DNA from: a virus
Reading direction: 5' to 3' (one strand)
DNA length: 64,000 bases
IMG/VR virus record: IMGVR_UViG_3300023179_000073
Coordinates: 1 to 64,000 of that record
The notes under the pieces were generated by a model. That model worked only from the letters and a program-made list of their open reading frames with translations. It was not told the DNA's origin and ran no database searches. The position numbers and the translations under genes are program-made. This document shows, in pieces, positions 29,168 to 38,313 of the stretch; position 1 is the stretch's first letter, and the number at the start of each line of letters is the position of its first letter.

Positions 29168-29575
29168 TTATTTATCCCAATCAGTATCAACTGGTTGTTC
29201 TTCTGGCATTGCACCATCTGGTTTAGCAAGTCTACGTGCTTTTGCTTCATCAATTTCTGCTTCTAATTTTTTATCTGCTAAAGTATTTTTAGCATCAACC
29301 TCTTTGTTTGCAATCTGTGCTGCCATTACATCTTTAGCACCAGACTGACCAATTAATAATCCTGCTAATGTTCCTGTAATAAATGTTGCTACGCTTCCAA
29401 GAACATTGAAAAACATTTTATCATTTTCTGATTGTCCAGTAATTGGTTGTGTAACAAATATTAAAGCATATAAGATTCCCAATGATGTACATAATAAAAT
29501 TGTTCCAAGCGTAATTCCTAAAATAAATTTAAGTCTTGCATCTAAATCTTGAGGGGATAATCTTTCTTTAGCCAT
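29168..29575 (-). CDS. Two-TM membrane protein, probable holin
   Basis: A 135-residue protein with two transmembrane helices (about 17-41 and 58-77), no signal peptide and a long charged C-terminal coiled segment rich in E and K. Position two bases from the endolysin start and topology fit a holin or holin-accessory protein. The sequence is not close to a named holin family that I recognise. Confidence 0.6.
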   Translation of the reverse strand: MAKERLSPQDLDARLKFILGITLGTILLCTSLGILYALIFVTQPITGQSENDKMFFNVLGSVATFITGTLAGLLIGQSGAKDVMAAQIANKEVDAKNTLADKKLEAEIDEAKARRLAKPDGAMPEEQPVDTDWDK

Positions 29576-29764
29576 TTATTTTTCTCCAATATCTATTAAG
29601 TCTTTTGGACATGCTCCATTAGCCGTACAAATTGGTGGTTTACATTCTGCTAACTCCCAGTTTGTTGGATCTTGACATTGATAACGATAATGTCCGTCAT
29701 ATCCACAGCCAGTTAGCAATAAGGCTAAAACAGTTGACAGTAAGAATATGCGTATTTTTGACAT
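29576..29764 (-). CDS. Small lipoprotein
   Basis: A 62-residue protein with signal peptide and lipobox LLTGC (cysteine at about residue 20). The mature part has four or five more cysteines (YQCQD, ECKPPIC, ACPK), probably disulfide-linked. It abuts the holin-like gene by zero or one base. Possible role in the lysis cassette or in surface exclusion; lipoproteins encoded by prophages often block superinfection. Confidence 0.7.
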   Translation of the reverse strand: MSKIRIFLLSTVLALLLTGCGYDGHYRYQCQDPTNWELAECKPPICTANGACPKDLIDIGEK

Positions 29765-29782
29765 ATTCCCATTATATCAAAC

Positions 29783-29959
29783 TTATTCGTCTTCTTTACG
29801 AATTCCAATGGTTGCAAACCATATGGCTACTGAGGCTAGGGTTACATACCCAACCACTGTCTTTGCGCTACCCTCTAAAACCACCCATGCTACAAAGAAG
29901 CCAAGGAATGTAAAGTTTTCGTTTAGGGCTGCCATACCCCATTCTTTTAACTTTTTCAT
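29783..29959 (-). CDS. Small two-TM membrane protein
   Basis: A 58-residue protein, two hydrophobic helices (about 14-30 and 35-53). AAGGAG lies seven bases before ATG 29959, favouring this start over ATG 29992, which lies within the preceding gene. A second holin-like or envelope protein in the lysis cassette. No family recognised. Confidence 0.55.
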   Translation of the reverse strand: MKKLKEWGMAALNENFTFLGFFVAWVVLEGSAKTVVGYVTLASVAIWFATIGIRKEDE

Positions 29960-29960
29960 T

Positions 29961-32453
29961 TTATCTCCTTCTTCTAGGTGCAGTAGCAACAATTAATTGA
30001 CCAGCAATAATCGTTACAACCACAATATCTTCTGCTTTTTCACGTTCTGGAATAGACATATCAGCACCTATGTTAAGTAAGGCTTTGCCCAACTCACATT
30101 TTTGCTCTTCTGTCAAACCTTCAATTGCTTCATCTGGATTAAAACAAGTAGCAATTGCTCCCAGCAATGCTGCTGGACTTTCTAATACAAGCAATGCAGA
30201 TGCTACCTCTGCTGTAATGACTACAGGATTGCCATTAGCATCTTCTCTAACTTCTACTGGTATTTGTGGTGGAAGATCACGATATTCAAGTCCCGCTGCT
30301 TCTATGGCTGATGCTTCAATTGGAGCACCTTCTGCAGACTCAACTAAAGCATCTGCAACTAAATCTTTTTCTGCCAAAGTTAATACTCCATCTTCAGACA
30401 AGGCTTCTGATAGATTTATTACTTCGTCTGTAGTTATTTCTCCATCTGCAGATAACGCATCAAGAATTGCTTCAGCATCTGCAGCAGTTATATTTCCATC
30501 TTCAATTAATTCGCTAACCGCTTCTTGTATTTCTTCTACTGATAAGGTATCATTATCTTGTGAATCTTCTTGATCAGTACCCTCGTTTTCTTCAGGAGTA
30601 TTATCTTGTTCGTCATTGGATGAAGAGTCATCAGATTCAGGTGTATCCGTATCTTGAGATTCATCACCTTCAGAAGATTCATCACTCTCATCAGGAGATG
30701 GCTCTGGCTCTGTACTATCCCCTTCATCTGGAGTGGTCTCGTCTGGTTGAGTTTGTTCGTTGTTATCAACAGGGTCATAAGAAGGAGCAGAACCTCCACC
30801 AGTAGTTATATTTGAACTTTGTTGTGCGGGTATAGAAATAACAGTCTCAGTATATTGACTTACAGGTCCAGACCAGTTAGCAACTCTAATAGTATAGGTA
30901 GCACCTTCTGTCAAACCAGTTAACTGAATAAATTCTGGTGCACCATCAGTATTTAAAGTTTGACCTTCGTATGGATTCTCTGCATTTGGATCATCAGTTA
31001 TTACTTGATAGAACCAAGTGTTTGCTGTATACCCTTCTGGTAACTCAGGAGCAATAGTTACTGTTGTTCCCTCAACAACTGGTTCTGCTAGTATTGGAGC
31101 GGGAGTAGGAATATTATTATTAATAACAGAAATTAATTGATTTGCTTTAGTGTTTAGTGTTGATTCAATAGATGTTTTTGTTGATACCGCTGAATTTATG
31201 GTATTAGTTAAAGATGTTGTGTTAATAGCATTTATATTAGATGTATTTGTTGCGTTCTGTGCAACTACTGGACTTAGACTTGCATTTAGTTGAAATATAG
31301 TTGCATTTGCAGCATCAACTGCTGCTTGAACTGAGGCATTATTTGGATCTACTATAGGAGTAAAATTTGGACCCTGACTTATTTGCCCATTAAATCCAGC
31401 ACCGTTATTTGTATCAGTAATATTCGTTACTGAACCTCCTGCTGTTTCTCTATAATTAAATCTAGCGCCACCTGGAATTGGTCCAATTGCAGAAACATCT
31501 GCCATCCATGCACCATTGTTTGGATTTACATCAGCATTAAATCTAATTTGAACCATTTGTGTTGAAGCATCTTGTTGTGGAAATGGTCTAACATCCCATG
31601 CAATATCTAATGAAGAGCCTGTTGTTGCATATGTAATTCCAGTTCCTGTACTCCATGTTGTCCAGTCCCACCCTGCAATAGAAATTGACGGGGCATTTGG
31701 AGTTGAGTAGTAATTTGCACCTTCATTTACACCAAAAGTAATTGTTGCATTAGATCCAACATAAACATTGTTGTATAAAGTTCCACCCATTAATAAACCA
31801 AATGGTAAATTCATTTGAACGCCAGCATCATCTACGCCAGCCAAAACATTTGTGCTTGCTCCAATAGTTGCTTGTAAAGCATTTACTGCATTTTGTGCAT
31901 TGTCAATTGCAATATTTGCTTGAGTTAATTCTGTTTGTGCATTTGCCTGTGCTGCTACCGCCTCTGCCTTAGCAAGTCCTGCTTCTGATACTGCTGTTTG
32001 AGCCTGAGTAATTTGTGTTCCTAAATTGGTTATGGCTGTGGTTGCAACAACTACGGTGTCTTTTGCATTTTGCACTACTTGAGAACTTTGATCTATTGGG
32101 GTAATCGCTAAATTAACGTTATTAATGGTATTAATAGATGTCTGAACATCATTTACTGCTGAATTTGCAATTGATATTTTTGATGATATTTCTGCAACAA
32201 TAGGCTGGGCTTGAGATAGTTCGGTTTGTGCTTGTGTTACCTCTACTGTAGCATTGTTTGTGGCTGTAATAGCCTGCTGAACCTCTGTGGTAGCCGTTGC
32301 AAGGGCACTATTGACTGCCTGTTGGGCAGGGCTAACCACTACCTGTTCTTGATTTTCTGTAGCCCCAGCGTGATCTGGAGCCATAATTCCAAAAATTGTT
32401 ATGCATAAACCTACCCCAAAGGCTATTATCAGTTTACGTTTAAGATTCTTCAA
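29961..32453 (-). CDS. Large exported surface protein with coiled coil, beta domain and acidic region
   Basis: An 830-residue protein, TTG start with GGAG 14 bases upstream. Signal peptide to about residue 31 (AGA-TE). Then a helical Q/T/A-rich coiled coil (35-195), a beta-sandwich-like domain (about 205-345, LYNNVYVGSNATITFG), a second helical region, a fibronectin-III-like domain (~445-545), an Asp/Glu/Ser low-complexity linker (~550-650), two degenerate EF-hand-like repeats (~645-720), and a C-terminal hydrophobic stretch ending in RRRR, resembling a membrane anchor. This is the architecture of a host surface adhesin, not a virion fibre. It may be displayed on the infected cell. Confidence 0.7.
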   Translation of the reverse strand: MKNLKRKLIIAFGVGLCITIFGIMAPDHAGATENQEQVVVSPAQQAVNSALATATTEVQQAITATNNATVEVTQAQTELSQAQPIVAEISSKISIANSAVNDVQTSINTINNVNLAITPIDQSSQVVQNAKDTVVVATTAITNLGTQITQAQTAVSEAGLAKAEAVAAQANAQTELTQANIAIDNAQNAVNALQATIGASTNVLAGVDDAGVQMNLPFGLLMGGTLYNNVYVGSNATITFGVNEGANYYSTPNAPSISIAGWDWTTWSTGTGITYATTGSSLDIAWDVRPFPQQDASTQMVQIRFNADVNPNNGAWMADVSAIGPIPGGARFNYRETAGGSVTNITDTNNGAGFNGQISQGPNFTPIVDPNNASVQAAVDAANATIFQLNASLSPVVAQNATNTSNINAINTTSLTNTINSAVSTKTSIESTLNTKANQLISVINNNIPTPAPILAEPVVEGTTVTIAPELPEGYTANTWFYQVITDDPNAENPYEGQTLNTDGAPEFIQLTGLTEGATYTIRVANWSGPVSQYTETVISIPAQQSSNITTGGGSAPSYDPVDNNEQTQPDETTPDEGDSTEPEPSPDESDESSEGDESQDTDTPESDDSSSNDEQDNTPEENEGTDQEDSQDNDTLSVEEIQEAVSELIEDGNITAADAEAILDALSADGEITTDEVINLSEALSEDGVLTLAEKDLVADALVESAEGAPIEASAIEAAGLEYRDLPPQIPVEVREDANGNPVVITAEVASALLVLESPAALLGAIATCFNPDEAIEGLTEEQKCELGKALLNIGADMSIPEREKAEDIVVVTIIAGQLIVATAPRRRR

Positions 32454-32488
32454 TTAGGGGCTAACTCCGATGTGTAATTGTATAAGTA

Positions 32489-32516
32489 ATTATACCATTT
32501 TTCTTAAATTACACAA
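32489..32516 (-). promoter_or_regulatory. Promoter TTGTGT-N16-TATAAT before the 830-residue gene
   Basis: On the minus strand TTGTGT (32516-32511) and TATAAT (32494-32489), 16 bp apart. A leader of about 30 nt carries GGAG. It lies just downstream of the strong terminator that ends the S-layer-like transcript. Confidence 0.55.
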
Positions 32517-32525
32517 CAAAAATGT

Positions 32526-32558
32526 ATAAAAAAGAGGGTAGAAATTAATCTACCCTCT
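32526..32558 (-). terminator. Strong rho-independent terminator after the S-layer-like gene
   Basis: AGAGGGTAGA (32533-32542) and TCTACCCTCT (32549-32558) form a perfect 10-bp stem around a six-base loop. On the minus strand it is followed by TTTTTT. It separates the S-layer-like gene from the next transcription unit, which has its own promoter. Confidence 0.9.
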
Positions 32559-32573
32559 AATTTTATTTAGAAA

Positions 32574-34190
32574 TTATTTCTTTGCAAGAATTAACTTCTG
32601 TAGTGCTTGAATTTGCTTGTTAATTTGAGCAATTAAAGCAACAATTGCTTTTAATACTTCTGCATTTGAAACTGCACCTGAAGCATCTACTACTGAATAA
32701 GATACTACCTTTGCGGAATCAGTTGCTACGTATGCTGGTAAATCTACAATTAAATTATATGATCCAGCAGTATTACCTACTGTAAATTTAATTGCTCTTG
32801 TTCCAGCAGTATCTAACAAATCAGCAGATGTTGGAGCAGAAACTGCTGTCAACTGTCCACCTGAAATTGCTACGCCAGCACCAAGAGTTGCTCCACCGTG
32901 AACCTTAGCGCCATTAATATCTGTTGCTGAGATTGTAAGTGTTGCAATTTCTCCAGCCTTGTACTCTTTCTTATCAAGAGTCGCTGTGTACTTATCTACA
33001 CCACCAGCACATGCTGCTACAAAATCATTTGAATAGATTGTTGTTGCATCTGAACGAGTGTGTGCAATACGAACTGTTGCTGAACCTGAAGTTGAAGCGC
33101 ATGTCCATCCACCAGTCTGAACTGCAGTAGCAGAAGAAGCACCACCTACAGAAACAGCAGTAACTTGAGAAGTATACTTTGTGGTATCAGCAGTTGGAGT
33201 AACTCCAGCCAATTGATTTCCAGCAGCATCCTTAACTACAAAGTCATAAGTTCCTGTACGTGCTCCACCTGATTGTGCAATATCTACTCCAGTTACTAGA
33301 ATTGACTCTGCACGACCTGTAAATGTAATATTTTTAGTTGCAAGAACTGTTCCATTAAATGTAATTGTAACTGTTGTGCTTACTGGCTTGTTTTCATTTG
33401 CAGTTCCTTGAACTACATATAAAACTCCAGCAACACCAGTTTTGGCTGCTGCATTTACCTGTGTGCTTGGAGCAGCATCAAATGCCACTACTGCGCCACC
33501 AGTTGCGCTTGCCTGAATTACACCGTTGGTTGATAATTGTGCTGCATAAGCATCCATTGCACGAATGTTAATGTAGCCTGTGTTGCCATTAGTGACAGTT
33601 GTTGAACCAGCAACATCTACGCTAGATGTTAGAGTTCCTTGTGTTGATGTATCTTGTACACGAACATAGGAGTCTGCTACAGACAATACATTTGTCTTTG
33701 CAGTTGTTCCTGCGTAGATTGTTTTAATATCAATTGTAGAAGTGGTTGATCCAACCTTCTTCTTTTGAGTTACAGTTACAGTTCCTGCAGCATTAACAGT
33801 TAATTTAACATTTGTTGGTAAGTTTACTGCTGCTGTTGTAGTTGCTGTAAATGTAAATAACTTACCTAAACTGGTAAGTGTAACCCCTGTAGGGTTTGAT
33901 CCTGCTGCTGTGTAATCAGTAAATGATGCAGGTCCAGAAATTTCCAATGTAACATTGTCATCTGCTGTTGCAGCCAAAGCCTCGCTTGTAGTTAATACAA
34001 CAACTGCATTAACTCCAGCCTCTGCCTTAGTTGTGTCTGCTAATACTGTTACACCACGAGCACCATTAGCAAGACTATCAGATAATACATATCCGTTAGA
34101 CACTGCTGCTTGCGCTTGTGGAATAGCAACAAAGAATGTGCTTGCTACTGCTGCAGCGGTAACAAGTGCGATCCTCTTTAATGAATTCAT
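32574..34190 (-). CDS. S-layer-like exported Ig-domain protein
   Basis: A 538-residue protein with a Sec signal peptide cleaved after AQA at about residue 28. The mature protein is threonine/alanine-rich with repeated Ig-like beta sandwiches (for example VTVLADTTKAEAGVNAVVVL, GEIATLTISATDINGAKVHG), only two cysteines, and a C-terminal helix EVLKAIVALIAQINKQIQA with heptad spacing. From memory this matches abundant surface proteins of freshwater Nanopelagicales. Base composition looks richer in G/C than its AT-rich neighbours. It has AAGGAG and a strong terminator, as expected for a highly expressed gene. Confidence 0.75.
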   Translation of the reverse strand: MNSLKRIALVTAAAVASTFFVAIPQAQAAVSNGYVLSDSLANGARGVTVLADTTKAEAGVNAVVVLTTSEALAATADDNVTLEISGPASFTDYTAAGSNPTGVTLTSLGKLFTFTATTTAAVNLPTNVKLTVNAAGTVTVTQKKKVGSTTSTIDIKTIYAGTTAKTNVLSVADSYVRVQDTSTQGTLTSSVDVAGSTTVTNGNTGYINIRAMDAYAAQLSTNGVIQASATGGAVVAFDAAPSTQVNAAAKTGVAGVLYVVQGTANENKPVSTTVTITFNGTVLATKNITFTGRAESILVTGVDIAQSGGARTGTYDFVVKDAAGNQLAGVTPTADTTKYTSQVTAVSVGGASSATAVQTGGWTCASTSGSATVRIAHTRSDATTIYSNDFVAACAGGVDKYTATLDKKEYKAGEIATLTISATDINGAKVHGGATLGAGVAISGGQLTAVSAPTSADLLDTAGTRAIKFTVGNTAGSYNLIVDLPAYVATDSAKVVSYSVVDASGAVSNAEVLKAIVALIAQINKQIQALQKLILAKK

Positions 34191-34206
34191 TTTTCTCCTT
34201 GTTTGT

Positions 34207-35982
34207 TTATATTATGTTTAATCTATCAAGAAAATCTCTAACATCGTCAGGCATTTTCCTGTTGTCTAATTCTACCATAGCCTTCTGCTTCTCTGCAAGT
34301 CGTGTAGAGGTAGACCAAGTATGAATCTCAATCTCATGGTTAGAATCTTTTGGTGTATGTGATATTGCTCCAAAAACAGCGCCACATACAGCGTCTGCTA
34401 AGTCTTTAGATTTTTTACGTGGGTGGTCAACTCGTGTATTTTTCATAATTTTTAATTCTGACATTTCTTCTAATAATAATGGAATCATTGGAATTGCGAC
34501 TCTTTCTTCATATATCATCATTGCCAAGTCTTCATAATGTTTTTTAGCAACAGAAACAGTGTCAGTTTTTATTCCTACCGCTTTTAGTTCTTGTTGAATA
34601 TCAAAAGATTGCCAACGATCAAATGAAACCATTCCAATATTAAATCCTTGTCTGCGTAAATTAATAATCCATTGTTTTACTTCTGATAAATTAACAGGGC
34701 CTTCTGCTTTTGGTTCCCACCAAGCAACCGCATCTACAATAACCATTGGCGCTACTTGTTCATAATCTTTAATAACTTGAATATTTACCCATTTATCTAC
34801 GTGGGCAATTGCAACAGCACACTTATCATGTTTTTGGGCAAGGTCAGCATGAATATAATAAACCTTGTCTGGATCTGGCTTAAATGATTCATCAAATCTT
34901 CTAAAGTTATCAATTGGATTTCTTAGTATCATGCATTTTTCTAACTTATCTTTTTGTTTAAAAAATGCATCTGATGCAAATGTTGGCATACATGCAAAAC
35001 GCATCATTGCATCTCCAAGGTCTGTATAAAATGCTAACTTAAAATCATCTATTTTTCTTGTTGGGTTTACTTCCCATGTTGGTTTTTTAAGTGCCAAGAC
35101 TTTTGGAACTTTATAAGAAATAATAGTATCTTCTTCCCAACTAATCTCAAACTGATTTCCTGAGTCATCGTGTGGCAAACCTTCATTAATTATAAAATTA
35201 TATTTTTTTTCAATAGTTTCTTTTTCTGCAATAACATCTTCATATCTTTTTGAAATAAAGTCACCCTGATAACGAGGGAATGAAAGAAGAACAACCTTAC
35301 CTAAATCTGGAAAACGAGAATCTACAGTACCACGAAATGCTTTATAAATATTTTCTGCAGTCTTACCCTGTTCATTGCCAGTTCCAACCTCAGATGCAAA
35401 ACCAGAAATTTCATCAAGCACTGCAAGCAACAAGTTCAAACCTTCATGTGATTCTCTTTCTGAGTGACCAGAATAAACCGTTACTGTTTTATCAAACTCA
35501 ATTGAGTCTACTTTTGCATTATATTTTCCTGCAAACCATGGTGATTTTTCTATTTTAGTTTTAAAGCCTTTAAAGAATACGTTCTTGGCTTGTTGTGCGT
35601 TAATGGCTACGTTGATAATATCAATTGCATCCCCGCTTGGTTTTCCATAGTATCTAGCAGGATCTTTAAGACATAGCAATTTATATACAATATACGCACA
35701 GGCTACTGTTGATACAAAATCTTTTCCAGATCCCTTGCCTAATTGTAAAATAATTTCATTTTTAGTGTATTTGTCAAAATATTGAGCACCAACAACAGAT
35801 CCAAATATTTCTTGTAATTCTTCTTTACGATAAACTTGACTCATCGCCTCCACAATTTCATATTGAATTGCAGATAATGGTGGTTGGCCAAGATAGTCTG
35901 CAGATTCAACAAATGTTTTTGCATCTACTGGAATTTCATCAAATTGATTTTCTTTTAAAACTTCTAGAAAATCATTGAACAT
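34207..35982 (-). CDS. terL: Terminase large subunit
   Basis: A 591-residue two-domain packaging motor. The ATPase has Walker A LGKGSGKD (about 81-88) and Walker B LLAVLDEIS (~182-190). The nuclease has YYIHADLAQKHDK (first acidic residue near 376), SFDRWQS and the last acidic residue in KSKDLADAV near 553. It cuts and translocates concatemeric DNA. Start at ATG 35982 rather than TTG 35991; it overlaps the TerS stop by 11 bases. Its order after the S-layer-like gene is unusual; packaging genes normally neighbour portal and capsid genes. Confidence 0.93.
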   Translation of the reverse strand: MFNDFLEVLKENQFDEIPVDAKTFVESADYLGQPPLSAIQYEIVEAMSQVYRKEELQEIFGSVVGAQYFDKYTKNEIILQLGKGSGKDFVSTVACAYIVYKLLCLKDPARYYGKPSGDAIDIINVAINAQQAKNVFFKGFKTKIEKSPWFAGKYNAKVDSIEFDKTVTVYSGHSERESHEGLNLLLAVLDEISGFASEVGTGNEQGKTAENIYKAFRGTVDSRFPDLGKVVLLSFPRYQGDFISKRYEDVIAEKETIEKKYNFIINEGLPHDDSGNQFEISWEEDTIISYKVPKVLALKKPTWEVNPTRKIDDFKLAFYTDLGDAMMRFACMPTFASDAFFKQKDKLEKCMILRNPIDNFRRFDESFKPDPDKVYYIHADLAQKHDKCAVAIAHVDKWVNIQVIKDYEQVAPMVIVDAVAWWEPKAEGPVNLSEVKQWIINLRRQGFNIGMVSFDRWQSFDIQQELKAVGIKTDTVSVAKKHYEDLAMMIYEERVAIPMIPLLLEEMSELKIMKNTRVDHPRKKSKDLADAVCGAVFGAISHTPKDSNHEIEIHTWSTSTRLAEKQKAMVELDNRKMPDDVRDFLDRLNII

Positions 35983-36508
35983 CGTGGACAATTGTAATCA
36001 CTTCTCCCTCTTTGGCAATTTGAGAAAGACGCTGCATAATTAAATCACGAACCTCTGGATGAGTTGAGGCAATTTCTCTTAATATTTCAACAAGCACTTC
36101 TTGTCGTCTTTCAATTTCAACCATTTCTTCTGCAAGTTCTTTATTTTCTAATAGCCCTGCTTTTTGTAACATTTCAATTCTAGATTTTTCAATGTCCATA
36201 ACTAATTTAATTGCTTGAGTTTTTGCACTAAGATTATTAGTTAAACTTGATTCATCAATAACCTCATAAGCCTTTGTAATAAGTTTGCTGTAATGAGTAT
36301 CAGCCCCAGCAAGGGCTTCTTTAGCACGAGCACGAATGGCATCATTAGCAGAAGCCATGACTTTCCACTCATTAATTAATGAAACTACACGAGTACGAGG
36401 AATATCTAACTCTTTAGAAATTTTTGTTGGATCTTGCCCTTTAAGATATTCTGTAACTACTTTATTGACTTCATCAAGATGTTCAATTAATTCTGTTTCA
36501 GTTGACAT
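35972..36508 (-). CDS. terS: Terminase small subunit-like HTH protein
   Basis: A 178-residue protein with an N-terminal helix-turn-helix (DPTKISKELDIPRTRVVSLINEW, around 26-48) followed by a long helical oligomerisation region with ERRQEVLVEILREIAS. Upstream of and overlapping TerL, it is the expected DNA-recognition subunit. Sequence families of TerS are too divergent for certainty; position and HTH carry the call. Confidence 0.75.
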   Translation of the reverse strand: MSTETELIEHLDEVNKVVTEYLKGQDPTKISKELDIPRTRVVSLINEWKVMASANDAIRARAKEALAGADTHYSKLITKAYEVIDESSLTNNLSAKTQAIKLVMDIEKSRIEMLQKAGLLENKELAEEMVEIERRQEVLVEILREIASTHPEVRDLIMQRLSQIAKEGEVITIVHDVQ

Positions 36509-36833
36509 TTTTTTCCTTTGCTATTTTTAATAAAACTAAATATCCTATTAAATCATCAATGTCATTATCGCCAGGATAATCTGTGCCTTTCATAAGGCGA
36601 CTTAATTTGTCATCAATTCTTACTTTAAGTTGTTCTGCTGGATCTGATTTACTAAAAATTCTTACAGGATCAAGGGCAGAATCGCCATATGCTATGTTTT
36701 TATTTATAAGCATTTGTGCTATGGAGTGACAAGTTTGCCAAATCTGTCTACCAGATGGTGCACTTATTGAATGAAGATAAAGATCATCACATTTAAAATC
36801 TTTAACATCTGAATAAACTGGTTTTAGTTTCAT
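36498..36833 (-). CDS. MazG/DUF1599-like NTP pyrophosphohydrolase (tentative)
   Basis: A 111-residue helical protein with QTCHSIAQMLINKNIAYGDS (two parts, near 33-52), a R-x-D-DK-RL segment (RIDDKLSRLMKG near 72-83) and DNDIDDLIGYLVLL near 89-102. This E/D-x-x-K...D-x-x-D-L pattern is seen in MazG-like and Nmad1/DUF1599 proteins, which hydrolyse nucleoside triphosphates or act in nucleotide modification. No full E-x-x-E motif is present, so the activity is uncertain. Confidence 0.45.
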   Translation of the reverse strand: MKLKPVYSDVKDFKCDDLYLHSISAPSGRQIWQTCHSIAQMLINKNIAYGDSALDPVRIFSKSDPAEQLKVRIDDKLSRLMKGTDYPGDNDIDDLIGYLVLLKIAKEKNVN

Positions 36834-37510
36834 TTATATTCCTCTGTTTGCCATGCAATATAATTTGATCCAAAAATTTTCTCTGCTTTGCCTGCTCTAT
36901 AATGATGAATTGAATCATTGTGTATTTTTTTTGCATTTTCCCCTGAATAAATAATAAAATTATCTACATTGTAAGACATAATAGTTTTAAAAATTGAATT
37001 TGAAAACGTAACATATCCTGTTTGATATATTGAATAATCTATGACATTATCATATGTTTTGTTATTTTTTTTATTAGTATAATATATATTTTTAATTTCT
37101 TTTAATATGTTTTCTAAAAATATATTTTTTTCAGAAGATGCAAAAATCATCTGAGTAAGTCCAAGATTATGTGGTTCTTTTGATACTACAAAGTCTAAAT
37201 CTAAATCAATCCAAAAATTTAGGGGTTTTTTACAAAATATATCAAGATCTGCATAAAGTCCACCATTAATATATAAACACATGTATCGCCAAAGTGTTGA
37301 TCTTAAAACATTTACAGTATAAGAATTATAAATAGTAAACCATTCTTTACCAAAATTATTTAAAACAAATTCTGCTCTTTCTTTTCCAGATACATACTTG
37401 TATTCCCAATCTGGATTTTTTTCTTGCCAAGAGTTGGCACATTTTAATGCTAATGGTGGCAAATCTTTGTATTCTGATTCATATGTTTGCCAAATAATTT
37501 TAGGTATCAT
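36830..37510 (-). CDS. Glycosyltransferase of the OCH1/TcdA-like sugar-binding family
   Basis: A 226-residue protein with IPKIIWQTY (residues 2-10) and LYADLDIFCKKPL near residues 85-97, the DxD-type (ADLD) motif of family GT32-like sugar transferases. CANSWQEKNPDWEYKY is the second usual block. It would add a sugar to a surface or intracellular acceptor. It lies between terminase and HTH genes, away from the main glycan cluster. Confidence 0.75.
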   Translation of the reverse strand: MIPKIIWQTYESEYKDLPPLALKCANSWQEKNPDWEYKYVSGKERAEFVLNNFGKEWFTIYNSYTVNVLRSTLWRYMCLYINGGLYADLDIFCKKPLNFWIDLDLDFVVSKEPHNLGLTQMIFASSEKNIFLENILKEIKNIYYTNKKNNKTYDNVIDYSIYQTGYVTFSNSIFKTIMSYNVDNFIIYSGENAKKIHNDSIHHYRAGKAEKIFGSNYIAWQTEEYK

Positions 37511-37662
37511 CTTTTAGATTTCCTTAGTCCAAATTTTGCAAGGTACACATAAACAGTTTCAACACTGGTACCGCATTCCTTAGCAATTTCTTGTGGAGAC
37601 TTTTTGTCCATAACAAACCTTTTACGGAGCCAAGCCTCGCTTGTATACAGTTTAGCAGTCAT
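37507..37662 (-). CDS. Small helix-turn-helix protein
   Basis: A 51-residue protein with KKSPQEIAKECGTSVETVYVYLAKFGLRK (two helices and a turn spanning residues 21-49), a typical single HTH of phage regulators. The ATG at 37662 is chosen because it comes 4 bp after the upstream stop; an upstream in-frame ATG at 37698 would overlap that gene by 32 bases. Likely DNA binding. Confidence 0.6.
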   Translation of the reverse strand: MTAKLYTSEAWLRKRFVMDKKSPQEIAKECGTSVETVYVYLAKFGLRKSKR

Positions 37663-37666
37663 AGTA

Positions 37667-38311
37667 TTATTTGTCAACTTCTCTTTCAGAAATGTCATAG
37701 TTAAACCTATCAGAGTCTTCCAAGGTCCATTTATCTTGATTTTCTACATCCCACTTGTAATCATTAATTATTCTATCAATAACATAGTCCTTTTTTAAAG
37801 TAAAAGAAGGTTCATAAATACGAACTCTATTGTTTGGCTGTATAGCAAAGTTACCGTCATCTCTTTGTATAACATGGCCACATTTATGTTCCGCTGGATT
37901 TTCTGAATAACCATCATCTAAAACATTAGAATCTGGATTGTGCCAGTCAAGCGTGAACAAATATGTTCCTTTGTTTATAGTTTTTGTTCTGTCAATATAT
38001 GACATTCTAAGATTTGTAAGGTTTTCAAATTTAGTCACAGATATGTGATGGCTAAAGGCATTCCATAAAACTAAATTATATAAGTCTACTTCAGGAACTC
38101 CAGGCTTTGTACAAAATGCACTAATTGGCAATCTCCACCACAGCCCACCATCTTCCATCATTATGTGAAACAAAGGACTTCTGCTTTTTATGCTAGCAAC
38201 ACCAAATATAACACATGGGAAATATTTGTCATGACTATCTAATTGATTCCTTAAATAGTTACCACGAACATAGCACTCAATTGGCGGTATATTTGCATTT
38301 AATTCTGGCAT
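37667..38311 (-). CDS. Conserved phage protein of unknown function (214 aa)
   Basis: A 214-residue protein with MMEDGGLWWRLPISAFC (about 51-67), LVLWNAFSHHISV (~80-92) and an acidic C-terminus. It is predicted mixed alpha/beta. I recall similar proteins in T4-like and other aquatic phages, always uncharacterised. It shares a short intergenic distance with the RuvC-like gene. Confidence 0.5.
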   Translation of the reverse strand: MPELNANIPPIECYVRGNYLRNQLDSHDKYFPCVIFGVASIKSRSPLFHIMMEDGGLWWRLPISAFCTKPGVPEVDLYNLVLWNAFSHHISVTKFENLTNLRMSYIDRTKTINKGTYLFTLDWHNPDSNVLDDGYSENPAEHKCGHVIQRDDGNFAIQPNNRVRIYEPSFTLKKDYVIDRIINDYKWDVENQDKWTLEDSDRFNYDISEREVDK

Positions 38312-38313
38312 AA

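Noticed and set aside
30070-30805. Plus-strand open frames opposite the 830-residue exported protein
   Set aside because: They have no start signals and mirror the low-complexity codons of the minus-strand gene, which has a signal peptide and domain structure.
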